From contig JADGJH010000712.1 of assembly GCA_027596945.1 (NCBI GenBank), forward strand, positions 1 through 15,118: DNA of 15,118 nt, written 5' to 3'. This DNA is from Physocladia obscura (taxonomy: Eukaryota > Chytridiomycota > Chytridiomycetes > Chytridiales > Chytriomycetaceae). The position numbers and the translations under genes are program-made. The notes under the pieces were generated by a model, which searched no databases, had not been told where the DNA came from, and saw only the letters and a program-made list of their open reading frames with translations. Numbering within the stretch: the stretch's first letter is position 1; the number at the start of each line of letters is the position of its first letter. This document shows positions 1 through 9,500 of this stretch, piece by piece.

Positions 1-989
1 TCTTCCCTTTTATTTTTTAAGTTGGAAGTCTAAGTTTAGAGTTTAGTTTTGAACACAATAAAGTTACTGAGAATCTTTCCATTAGGTGCCCAGTTCTTGA
101 ATATGGGGTTGCACTAAAAGCACCAACACCCAGGACCCTCAAAATGTACAAATCTGTCCAACTTCTGGCTCTTAGAATGATTGCTTCAACCCCAGGAAAC
201 ACGTTTTCTGGGGCCTTGCACTGTCTGCTTCAAGTGGAACCATTCAAACACTGGGCCAATGAACAGAATCTGCTCTGGGCTGCAAGATTGCACAATTCAA
301 CAGATTGCTCAATCCCTGCTGTGTGAGTATGACATGGAGCTCTTTTTGGTGCACACTTACCCCATCAGGAAAATCTGCTACAACTTACCTTACTACTTGC
401 AACAATGCCCTCTGGAACCATCAAAAAATGGTGCTTCTGGACCACTCAACCACCACTGGCAATTCCCCCAGCCAGCCGGCTGGCTTATCAACCCTCACCC
501 AAGCCGCCACGTGCTCTACCAGAGAAGACTTGGCTTCTGATTTGGAAGCAAGCAATTGTGGACTTGGACAATGGACTGTGTTGATTTGCCGTGTGTAACA
601 AGGGGTTTTAGAGATGAATAATATTTATTGTTTTGTTATGACTATTTCAGAAAAGAAACCAACGGTTTTTATACATTTTCCAGTGTCTTGGTGGCACCTT
701 GGCTTGATTGGTCACCTGGCATCTTATCTAAGTGGCAAATGCTCTATTTGTCATTTTTGGTGATACTAGCGGTGTCTTTAATCAAGATCTTGGTAGGTGG
801 CACCAATTTTTCCATTTTTCCATGCAAATTTTCAAAGTTAGAGCACTTAGAAAAACTTGCCTATCAATCCATCACTTGTGAAACATATAACATGTTGTTA
901 TAAGTACCTAAAATTAATACAGAGCCGTTTCCAGGCTTCCAGCGTCTCCTAGCATCAATTGTGAATGAGTAATAAAAATATTTCTATCT
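1..989. other. Left flank with short unrecognised open stretches
   Basis: Overlapping plus-strand open stretches (to 326, 305-598 and 628-903) have no recognisable domain and no consistent start. One segment (267-298) resembles 13668-13699, both at DNA level and as (N)QNLLW-x-A in translation, suggesting an old dispersed repeat. The open stretch at 628-903 is hydrophobic. I cannot support a functional gene. Confidence 0.3.
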
Positions 990-1187
990 TTACAGCCCAT
1001 TGTGGCACATTGCGCAGAGTACCACTACAGCAGCGTGAGCTGTTGTTCCAATAGTGCCCTTGGCCAAAAGTACAGCTTTATTCATCTCTTTGATCATTAC
1101 AATGTTACCCTTGTTATCTACACAAGCTGAGGTCTCATGTATGCATAGCAAGTCCTGAGAGTCACTATGTGTATATGTTATACTCAA
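990..1187. other. Dual-strand open segment with an acceptor-like 5' end
   Basis: On the plus strand, ATCTTTACAG (acceptor-like, ending 995) precedes an uninterrupted stretch to about 1128 reading PIVAHCAEYHYSSV... The minus strand is open over the whole interval as well (ending ...VVVLCAMCHNGL). Composition is less AT-rich than its surroundings. This could be an exon remnant on either strand. No family recognised. Confidence 0.25.
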
Positions 1188-1739
1188 TAATAAAGAAAAT
1201 GCTGTTTAATAAGGCAGCTGAAAATCATACAGAAATATTGCATATAAAATTTCTTGTGTACTTTACTATCTTTACACGTTACTTCAGTGTGGTGACCACT
1301 GTAGATGGCCTCTATCAATTGTTAGAGCCTCTCAGTTATGATTAGAACTTAAATTCCAAATCTTTAATAAAAGCTTTGTATTTCAATTCTTATTTATTGT
1401 ACACAAAGAATTAATGGAGAAATTATCTTTGGCAGTGAATTATTCCAGACTGTTGAAATGTGCTGACTTGTGGCTTAGTCAATACTTTTCAACATAAAAG
1501 TGAAATATCCAACTTGAACACATCAAGTTCCAATGTATACAACAGGAGAAGTAAATATATATATACAATATACATTAGTAAATGTATATATATAGTATTG
1601 TAAATTTCTAAATGATTGAGAGAATTAAAGAGATTCCAAGTGGGCAAAGTTAACTTGGAACAAGCAAAGCGACGAATATTCTTGAGCTGTGTCTTACACA
1701 GTGAAGTCTTCCTTTTTGTTTTAAAGCAAAGCAAAGTTG
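1188..1739. other. AT-rich region with no gene seen
   Basis: Low-GC DNA with a TA-rich tract and a palindrome (1568-1589). The minus-strand open stretch at 1489-1734 is AT-biased and has no recognisable motif. Part of it may belong to the 3' LTR. Confidence 0.4.
1568..1589. repeat. Perfect 9-bp inverted repeat in a TA-rich tract
   Basis: ATATACATT and its reverse complement AATGTATAT flank a 4-nt loop AGTA. Flanking (TA)n runs extend the possible stem. Could form a hairpin; no function assigned. Confidence 0.6.
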
Positions 1740-2009
1740 AAGTTTTTAATAAAGAATTCTCTGTTTATTTTAATTTCAATAGCTCTGAATTTATAGAGTT
1801 TCAGGATCCTTTCTGAAACAAAGTGAAATAGAATTTTTGGGTGGCACAAGTAAAAATTTCATAAAGAAAATTGTGAAATGGAAAAGAACTTGCAGCTGAC
1901 AAATAGAAGAATAATAAAGGAAAATAAAAGATAATAGGATAATAAAATAATAATATAATAGTAATAATTTTGAGTTGAAGTTACAGAAAACTAGTCAGTT
2001 TCCGTGACA
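1740..2009 (-). repeat. Probable 3' LTR start with purine tract; outer boundary unresolved
   Basis: About 60 nt after the pol stop, the minus strand reads GGAGGCAGG (2018-2010, polypurine-tract-like) followed by TGTCACGGAAAC, a usual Ty3/gypsy LTR start. Inside are a TATAAA (1795-1790) and an AATAAA (1769-1764), plausible promoter and poly(A) signals. The other LTR end cannot be fixed because no second LTR copy is present. Confidence 0.5.
1910..1970. repeat. AT-rich low-complexity tract
   Basis: Imperfect AATAATA/AATAAAA units on the plus strand, within the presumed LTR start. Simple sequence only. Confidence 0.6.
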
Positions 2010-2068
2010 CCTGCCTCCAAGAGCATACGCAATGATAAACTATTTTCTTGATTTATTTTGTTTTCTTG

Positions 2069-2329
2069 TTAATGTAGTATGTTGATGAGCTCTGGAGTGG
2101 CATCTAACCAGATGTTGAATATTGGATTGTGGTCCTTCCATTGGATAAGAACTTATTGGCAAGGCTTGTTGTTGTATAAAATTTTTTGTTTGGCAAGTAT
2201 TCGTTTGATGACACGTTGACTGATTGGTAAGGAATTTAATGGATGTTCTTGGGTTGTGTCCTAGTAGTATTTCTTGAGTTTTTCAGGATGGAATATTGGG
2301 TGTATTCCCCAATTGTTTGGAATGTTGAG
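2069..2329 (-). pseudogene. Degenerate chromodomain at the integrase C terminus
   Basis: In frame past the TGA at 2332, the translation contains a chromovirus linker (IHPIFHPEKLKKYY) and then RVIKRILAKQK and VLIQWKDHNPIFNIWL, matching the chromodomain pattern (..ILD...YLVKWKGY...NTWE). TAG 2263-2261 and TAA 2155-2153 interrupt it. In chromoviruses this domain directs integration to modified chromatin. The match is by eye and weaker than for RT. Confidence 0.65.
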
Positions 2330-3076
2330 TCAGCAGGAGTATACAGGTCCAATTAATTCCAAAACTTTGTATGGTCCTGAATATATGTCAGATAGCTCGG
2401 CGGTAGGTCTGTCCTTGATGTGTGGTGGTCTGAAATCTTTGAGAGAGAGTAATACAAGGTCGTCGACTTTGAAGGGTGATTTGAGTTGATGTCTGTTTGC
2501 AGTGGCTGCTTGCTTATCTTGAGCATTGCATAGGTTATCCTTTGCTGCTTGGTATGCTGCTTGTTGGTCACGTAGGCTTAGGTTGTCATAAACTGTAAGG
2601 TTGATGTCCATTATGGATTTTGGGTTTTGTCCTATGTCTAACATAAAAGGAGTGTATCCTGTGGAAGAGTTCTTGGTGCCATTAATTCCAAATTCGATTA
2701 TGTGAAGGTAACAATCCCAGTCTTCTTGGTAATGTGATACAAAGTGTCGTAGTGCTGTGATGATCCAGTCGTTTTTGATCTCTGTGTGTCTGTCTGTTTG
2801 TGGATGGAATGAAGTTGATACTACTTGTTTCGTACATAAGGATTTGAGTAGCGCTGTCCAAAATTGGGACATAAATTGTGTGTCACAATTGGAGATAATT
2901 TTCCTTTGAAGTCCGTGATGTTTCCATATTTTGAGTTCGTAAAAATTTGCTATATGTTTTGCATTGTCAGTTTGCTTACAGGGAAGTATTCGAGTTTGCT
3001 TTGTTGCATAGTTGACTATTACCATTATTGTGTCGTAACCATTTGTTGATGTGACGATTGGGCCAATGAAGTCCAT
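2330..3076 (-). pseudogene. Integrase catalytic core and GPY/F module, catalytic Asp lost
   Basis: The core opens with MDFIGP (first catalytic Asp), has SNCDTQF where the family has Asp-Arg after the Ser, and SFHPQTDRHTEI with the final Glu. The second catalytic Asp is thus replaced by Asn (codon AAT at 2890-2888). The C-terminal part includes YSGPYKVLE, the GPY/F module, before a TGA at 2332-2330. An active integrase would insert element DNA into the genome; this copy could not. Confidence 0.88.
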
Positions 3077-3160
3077 TGAAATGGTTTCCTAACGTCCTTA
3101 AGGAATTTTGTGTGGTTGTAATAGTCTGTAAGGTAATCTTCAAGCTACTTTGAAGCGTTG

Positions 3161-3283
3161 GCATGAATCGCAGAATTGTACGAATTTCTTGATGTCGCAA
3201 TGAAGTGATGGCCAATGGTAAAGTCTTGTGATTCTTTCTGCTGTGCATTCCCAATTGTTGTGTATACTGTGCCTGCCTCCATG
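3161..3283 (-). pseudogene. Integrase N-terminal HHCC zinc-binding domain
   Basis: H-x3-H (HGGRH) followed by C-x2-C (CDSCQRFK) gives the HHCC finger of retroelement integrases. The ligands are intact. Just downstream, stops at 3142-3140, 3100-3098 and 3091-3089 separate it from the catalytic core in the same frame. Confidence 0.85.
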
Positions 3284-3616
3284 AGCGAGGTCAGTTATGT
3301 ATGAGCAAAGAGATTCTGGAACGTAGATTTGAGCGTGTGTTTTGTCTAAATAGTATGGGATGCCGTCGCATAGTTGGTAACGTCCTATTAAAGTTTTTAA
3401 ATGCTTTGGGGCCTTATCTGGTGTATTTTCGTAGGTAGATTCATTGTTGGGATCTACTAGGTATTGCAATATATTGTTGAATGTTTTGTCTGTCTTGCTT
3501 TCTTCTATTATCTCATTGTGAAAATTTTTGTTGAAGTGTAAAATTGTATTAATTTGCATTGATGTTGATGTAGTGACATTTAAATCATCTGTTGATGTAG
3601 CAATGTCCTGTGAAAA

Positions 3617-3980
3617 GGATTTTCTAGATAGTGCGTCTGCAATTATGTTCCATTTTCCCAGTTTCCATTGAATCTTGAAGTCGTATTGTTGAAGATCGGC
3701 GAGCCATCTAAGGTGTACAGGCCAAAGCTTGGGCTGTGTTAAAATGTGTTGAAGAGAGCTGTGGTCAGTGTAGACATAGACATTGTTTCCTTGAATGTAT
3801 TGGCGATGAGTGCGGAGAGCTTCTACTAGTGATAAAATTTCACCCATGCATGGATGATAATTTGATTTGGCTTGGTTGCACTTTCTTGAAGCATAGGCTA
3901 TTGGAAGAGGACTTTGTTTTTCGTCTAGTTGATAGACGCATGATCTTAATGCTCTTTTGGACCAGTCTGTTGCTAAGTAT
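3617..3980 (-). pseudogene. RNase H domain of the chromovirus
   Basis: The Ty3-type RNase H shows LATDWSKRALR (first Asp), PIAYASRK, the Glu of GEILSLVEAL, and the Asp of YTDHSSL, ending with ADALSRK. Catalytic acids D, E and D are all present. This segment is inside the longest unbroken stretch of the element (4258 to 3143) but belongs to an interrupted polyprotein. Confidence 0.9.
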
Positions 3981-4199
3981 ACTGTTTTGTTTGTATCGAA
4001 AATTCTTATAATTTTCGGCAATATTAGGGCTTGCTTTGCTTGGTTGAAGATTTTCATTAGTGATGGTGATAAAGGAAATATTTCTAACTCAGGCCTTGTT
4101 TTATGGTCCTTTAATAGATCAGAAAGTGGAGTGACTAGTTCAGCGTGGTGTTCCACAAAGCGGTGGATTGTGTTTGCAAGTCCTAGTAATGAGCAGAGT

Positions 4200-4960
4200 G
4201 ATGAGTAGTTTGTTGGTGGTTCAAATTCTTGAATTGAAGATATGCGTTTGTTTAAGACTTACACTTGATTGTTTCTAATGTGGTATCCAAGGTAGTCAAC
4301 TTGTTGTTTTAAGAAGTTGCACTTGGTTAAACAGCAGTGGAGCTTGTTCTCTTGTAGCTTCTTTAATACTGATTTGATGTCTTGTAAGTGTTGATTGTAT
4401 GTTTCTGAATAAACAAGTATGTCGTCGATGTATGCATTGAGGAAATCGTCAACATATTCACGGAATATGTTGTTGACCATGGTTTGAAAAGTTGCTGGCA
4501 TGTTTGAAAGTCCAAATGGCATTACTACCCATTTGAAATGACCGTACTTTGATCTGAAGGCTGTCTTGTGTATGTCTTTCTCATGGATCCTTATTTGATG
4601 ATATCCTGAGGCTAAATCTAGTTTGGTGAAGTATTTTGCACGTGATAGTCAGTCCAAAATTTCCAATATATTTGGCAGTGCAGTCCTGTTCTTGACAGTA
4701 TTCTTATTAAGTGCGCGACAGTCAAAGACAAGTCAAAGCTTCTGTTTGACATAGAATATAGGAGCGCCGTAGGGTGATATTGATGCTTGAATGTGCTTAT
4801 TCTGTAGGAGAAATGTTAATTCTTTCTTTAATGCATTGAGTTCTTTCTCATTCATTGAATAGATTGGTCTTGAAGTTGGAGTTGAGTTTTTGTCAATTAG
4901 TTTGATCTTGTGATCTATGCTCCGAGATGGTGGCAGTCCTTTGAAAGGCTGGAAAACTGA
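4200..4960 (-). pseudogene. Chromovirus reverse transcriptase remnant
   Basis: Recognisable RT motifs in order are SPYGAPIFYVKQK, FDCRALNKNT, AKYFTKLDLASGYHQI, FRSKYGHFKWVVMPFGL and the catalytic YIDDIL (YxDD box intact), then the thumb with LGYHI. Two TGA codons (4735-4733 and 4651-4649) interrupt conserved segments where relatives usually carry arginine, and a TAA (4261-4259) interrupts the connection to RNase H. All pieces remain in one frame. Dead copy of a polymerase that would copy element RNA into DNA. Confidence 0.92.
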
Positions 4961-5170
4961 TTCATATTTCTTGATTATTATTTGAAGTTCCTTTGGAAGT
5001 GTTTCTATTAATTTTGATTTGGTGTCGGCCTGATTCTGTTCTTCTGTAGTCTTGACAATGTCAGAACGTTCTTTTGAAGCGATGTTATTGATTTCTTTAG
5101 ATGGGCATTCTTAGATTGTAATTCAATTTACTGGAATCTCATTCAAGAATGGCTCTTCACTGTTCATGTG

Positions 5171-5405
5171 TGGTCAAATTTATCAAGTTTAAAAAGATTC
5201 TTTCACATGCAGCAGATATTGACACATGTAGTTTTTAACTTGAAAATTTAGAGCTTTGCACTCACATATTCCAAGGTAGGACCTTAACTATTCACTTTTA
5301 TTCAAGCATATATCAGAGAAAAAAATTTTACTTTGCAAATCAAACACTTTGATAGCTCAAAAATGAAAGACATTTTACAATACATCAGTCACAAGCTGGG
5401 ATTAG
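5171..5405. other. Spacer between retroelement and LRR remnant
   Basis: AT-rich sequence with stops in every frame. Its plus-strand frame continuing into the LRR remnant shows scattered stops, so it may be more of the same dead gene. Nothing else is seen. Confidence 0.3.
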
Positions 5406-5737
5406 TTTCACAAAACTCTCTTGGCAAATGATGCTGCTGGATTAGCTGCATATTTGATAAAACAAGCAACTTTGGATTTTTCTCCTGAAGAATTTCAGAT
5501 TGGTCACTCTGAAGCACAAGCAATTGCTGATGCATTGTAGGAAAACAAGTCACTTTAATCATTTGATTGGTGGTGAGTACATTTTTTCATTTTTATTCTT
5601 TAATATTCATTATTTTTCTTCGTTGGTCAAACAGGGAATAACATCAGTTACAGCACACAGAAGAAAATTCAGGGTATCTTAGCAGTTAGAAATTAGAAAG
5701 CATTGGGATGCCTTCCTTAATTAGAGCAAAGTTTAAT
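5406..5737 (+). pseudogene. Leucine-rich-repeat (RNI-like) gene remnant with an intron
   Basis: The frame starting at 5406 reads ANDAAGLAAYLIKQATLDFS and then IGHSEAQAIADAL, a stop (5538-5540), ENKSL, a stop, SFDW. The pattern IG...A.AIA.AL..N.SL..  is that of ribonuclease-inhibitor-type leucine-rich repeats. After an intron at 5573-5634, NNIS...KIQGILAVRN and KALGCL look like the next repeat but in a shifted frame. A second strong donor (GTAAGT) ends the segment at 5738. Upstream (from about 5341) the same frame continues with stops. Broken gene; function of the parent unknown. Confidence 0.45.
5573..5634 (+). other. 62-nt intron within the LRR remnant
   Basis: Donor GGTG|GTGAGT, a T-rich interior and acceptor TCAAACAG|GGAA. 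Good consensus at both ends, and it separates two repeat-like coding segments. Confidence 0.5.
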
Positions 5738-6480
5738 GTAAGTTTATTTAAGTACACCCTAGTATGTATGTGTTTTTTTTGATTTTTTTTTTGAAATTGA
5801 AATTGAAATCTTATCTGTTTGAGGTTCAGAGATTTGCGCAACAATAACCTGGGTAGGTAGGATGACCTAGAATAACTCAAAAATAGTGGGTGAATCCATC
5901 AAGCTTATGTTGAAACTAATTGGAGTAAGTTCTATTGAGGTAGACAAGATTGAAGCCAATGCAGTTGTTCAAAATTTCAGGTTGGCTTGAAGGAGATGTC
6001 CAAGACTCTTAATCTGTTGGAATGAAGTTTTGGGGCATTCATCAGGGACCTTACTTTTTGGATGATGGTGCTGTAAGTGGTGATGGAAAGGACAATGTCT
6101 TAAAGAATTCAAGTATTTTTGGAAAGTTGTTGTTATTAAACATTACTTTCTACAGCTTTTGTATTTCCTTCAGATTGGAGATTACAAATTGTTTCCCTTA
6201 TTCTGATTCCAACAGGTATTGTATCATTTGGAGAACATTTTGGTTTAGTTTTGAAATACTGCCATCAATTTAGATATGATGTAAAAATTTTCATGATAAT
6301 TTCTCACTTATTTGTTGCAAGATCTCTCTACTATTGCCAAAAGAAGGAAAGTTGTCCAATTGGATTCTGGCTGCTAGACTTGCTTGGCTTCTTCACATTT
6401 AAGTTCAGTTCATATTTAGTCACTCAGTGTGATGTGGACTTCATAAACACTTCATTATGTTGTATTATTTCAAAAATTTA
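5738..6480 (+). other. Exon-like pieces without a consistent frame
   Basis: A GTAAGT donor at 5738, acceptors near 5829 (GGTTCAG) and 5980 (ATTTCAG), and donors at about 5926 (GGA|GTAAGT) and 6073 (GCT|GTAAGT) suggest a former multi-exon plus-strand gene. Splicing the middle pair joins VGESIKLMLKLIG to VGLKEMSKTLNLLE, then a stop. From about 6170 a hydrophobic open stretch includes IVSLILIPTGIVSFGEHFG and DLLGFFTFKF, perhaps membrane segments. I recognise no family. Confidence 0.25.
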
Positions 6481-6481
6481 A

Positions 6482-6563
6482 CACAGCTAAACAGCAAAAA
6501 CAGCAAAAAAACAAATAGCAAGACAACACAGCAAAACTAAAACAAACACATACCTCCTCATCT
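6482..6563 (-). other. 3' UTR of the helicase gene with CAGCAAAA-type repeats and a donor-like site
   Basis: After the TGA (6566-6564) the minus strand reads GAGGAG|GTATGTG, a good donor starting at 6553, then a T-rich tract built of imperfect TTTTTGCTGT units (plus strand CAGCAAAAA). No clear AATAAA is seen nearby; a weak AATAAT lies just beyond. Confidence 0.4.
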
Positions 6564-9500
6564 TCAAGCAAGAGCATCAAACTGCCTATTGTTGGGATTC
6601 AATATATACGCAGTTCCACCAATCGCAACATTACATTCTGGGCAAGTTGTCGACTCTGTCGCTCCGCCACACTCTCCGATTGTGTACGGGTGCCCATTCT
6701 CGCACTGAAACAAATGCCCAGAAACTGAAAATTCAATTGCCATGGCTTTCACTACCAACTTCATTTCTTCTCCAGATAGAACCCCACTCTTTTCCAACTC
6801 CACCATCTTTTTATCCAACAACTTGATATGCGCACTGGATTGCATGAAAAAGCTTGGCGACAGAGAAGTCATGAATGCATTCCACTTTAACTTCATTTGA
6901 AACAATTCCTGTTTCTGTTCCTCATATGATTGAGGCTCTTGCTTCCATTCCAGCTTCTTCCGTGTAATTCGGATGCGTTCCATCAAGAGTTCAAACAAGA
7001 GAAGTTCCAATTCATACGCAGACGTATCCTTGTACCCTTCTGTTGAGAGCGTCGATGGGTACTCTGAAATAACAGATTGAACACATCTGATTGCATCTTT
7101 CAAGTGAATTACTGCACTTTCGATGCACTGAATGGCATCCACTCTAGAACTTTTGAGGACCCCTTCTCCCATCTTTGTGATTGCAAGAGTCATCGCGAGA
7201 CTACATTGACTAACTAATGCTGCCGAGGCACGACGGAAACGTTCGTGCGGTTTTGGCAAGCTATGCATGACAAACTCGAGAGCGACGTCGTGTTTCATTC
7301 CGCAATTTACCAAATAGGCAATCGACGATTCATAGACACGACGTTGAGGCGCATCTTTACTCATGTCATAAAGTTGTACAAGTGTATTTTTCAATGTCTT
7401 AAGGGGTTTGAGAAAGGTAGAGAGCTGTTGGTACTTGAATACTCGAGGCGACATGATCGCTTGGGTTACATCAGCGAAGATTTTTGCAGATGTCTCTGAA
7501 AGAATTTGAGAGTTTTCTTTGATGAGAGAACCGATACGAGAAATCCACCTAAGTTCAAATACCGTCAACTTTCTATAATTCTTTTTGATAAATACAAACT
7601 TACATCTTTTCCGTGGTACAAGTAACAGCTAAATTCAAAATTCGACCATACCTAGAAACACACACAATACGCGTTCTGCACTGTGGACAAACCGGAAGAT
7701 CGACATACTCGGAAGACAAATGTGACAACGACAAATCTCCGTTCTCGCTCTTAGAATAAACTTTTTTCAATCCAAGAGTTCCATCCAGAGTCTCAATGGT
7801 AAACACATGACCGCACGTCAATATAACAACAGGACTCACATCTAAATCGACTTCTTTGTAAGTTTCCATACCCACCATATCAACAACTTGATCCTTGACA
7901 TCACCTGAAGCACAGTCTTGGCAAAAAGATACAGCAGGACAGACTTCGCCACAAACTGTTGGACATTGATGACCACAACTGAGAAGTTTGTTGCATCTCA
8001 AATCGCATGGAAGACGCGTACAAGGTGCACCACACGCAAGAGCGCAAGTTCTTTGATGTTCACAACTCCATAAACATGGTTCTTGGCAAGGACTGCAAGG
8101 GTCCCCACATTTGTGGTTACATTTCGAGTGTCCACACATTAACAAATCACATGGAAATGTGCAATTCGGGCAAATACCGTCTTCGTGTTTTGAACAACTT
8201 TGTTTGCACACATGGCGACAGGGTAACGGTTTTGAGCATGCAACAGTACACACAGCATGTTTTGCTGTCTTTGGGCGCTCCACGACATTTGGGTCAATTG
8301 ATCCAAAATTGACGCACTTTCCGCAAGTAGATTTGCAAGTGTGTTGACATTTAAGAAGGGCTGAACAAGGAATAAAAATGTATTTGGGGTCGATGTGACA
8401 GGCAGCAGTAACCAAATGCCCACACAACAACGTCTTTTCAACAAGCGTTTGACAACAAACTTTAGCTAGTTTCTCAAGATCAAAAGTTAGATGGCAAGGA
8501 ACACTTGGAAGTAAGTGACGACAGTCTGGATGGACAACATTCTCAATTGGCTGCAAACAATTTCCACATATATCCCCACATCGTTTGACACATGGATGAT
8601 CGCAGTTAGGATGAAGGCGAGTACAATTTTCATGGCAATAGACTGATTTGTGTTCAGGATCATCTGAATGGCAGCGCTGTGGGCAGATATGGCCACAACC
8701 ATGTAGTTTAATTCTGCAAGGCACAGAACAGCCTCCATGCGGCGCAAACTGAATAAACTGAGACGGTTCCACCACTAAGTGAGTGTCCTCGGGATGTTTC
8801 TGGCAATAAATTGGCAACCCAGTTCCAACAATTTCCTTTTGTTCGAAAATAGTCATCACAGTTTTCCACGTATCAGACTTTGAGATAAGTAGTGGTGCAT
8901 TTCCAATGAGATACATTCCATGCTGAGCACGTGACAAGAGAACGTTAATACGGTTTGAAGTTTTCAAGAAGCCAATGGAATCACGCCCTTTTGCTGCTCC
9001 ATTGCGCACAAGCGAAATAATGATAATTTTAGCTTCTTCACCTTGAAAGTTGTCAATTGTAGACACGCGGACTGCTTCTTTAAGAGAAACGCGTTGTGCA
9101 ATGATAGAAAGCTTTCCATTGGAGGTTCCATACACTCTAGATGCAGGTGCCACATTTGGGTCAGTTGCAGATTCGATGCCCCCGACCGATGCGTCATCTT
9201 CGGCGGTTTGATCAACCAGGGTGATATCCTTCTCGGAGATCAACACCATCATTTCAAAAGCTAATTTGTCACGTAGTTTTAGAAGCTGTCCAACATATGG
9301 AGTCAAAATCACAATATCTCTTGCGGCATATCCTTGACGAATAAGGTACCGCAAAAGTGCCACAGAATATTCTGACTCAAATCTATTCGAATGTGAATGA
9401 GCCTTGGCTAACGCATCCACATTGTCTTCAGGGTGGTTGTGGTTCACAAAAAACATGTTCTTTCGTATGCCAAGAACCGATGGATACATCAACACACGAG

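Larger units (their letters stand above)
2010..5170 (-). mobile_element. Degenerate Ty3/gypsy chromovirus, 5'-truncated
   Basis: Reverse transcriptase, RNase H, integrase and a chromodomain remnant follow one another on the minus strand, the Ty3/gypsy (Metaviridae) chromovirus order. Gag and protease are not recognisable and similarity fades near 5170. The whole pol lies in one reading frame. Internal stops are TGA 5125, TAA 5113, TGA 4735, TGA 4651, TAA 4261, TGA 3142, TAA 3100, TAG 3091, TGA 2332, TAG 2263 and TAA 2155 (first base of each, minus strand). The natural stop appears to be TAA 2071-2069. No second LTR was found on the 5' side. The copy cannot encode an intact polyprotein. Confidence 0.92.

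Noticed and set aside
181..598. Overlapping plus-strand open frames as genes
   Set aside because: Two frames overlap heavily with no domain, start context or splice logic; only a weak repeat similarity is seen.
1540..1600. TA-rich tract as an origin or terminator
   Set aside because: Simple TA repeats with a short palindrome are common in AT-rich intergenic DNA; nothing specific supports such a role.
2274..4208. Plus-strand open frames across the retroelement
   Set aside because: They are antisense to recognisable RT, RNase H and integrase and have no motifs.
4210..4235. tRNA T-loop-like GGTTCAAATTC
   Set aside because: No acceptor stem or other arms fold around it, and it lies inside the retroelement coding frame.
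2069..5170. Stop codons of the pol frame read through or reassigned as sense codons
   Set aside because: All three stop types occur inside conserved domains, and the host helicase gene uses none of them internally. An integrase catalytic residue is lost too, so decay explains it better.
6482..6545. CAGCAAAA repeats as a CRISPR-like or tandem array
   Set aside because: Units are short, imperfect and unspaced; plain low-complexity 3' UTR sequence.
8007..8347. Plus-strand open frames of 78-101 codons opposite the Cys-rich array
   Set aside because: They lie antisense to the NFX1 fingers; Cys and His codons of the real gene leave the opposite strand open. No motif or start context.
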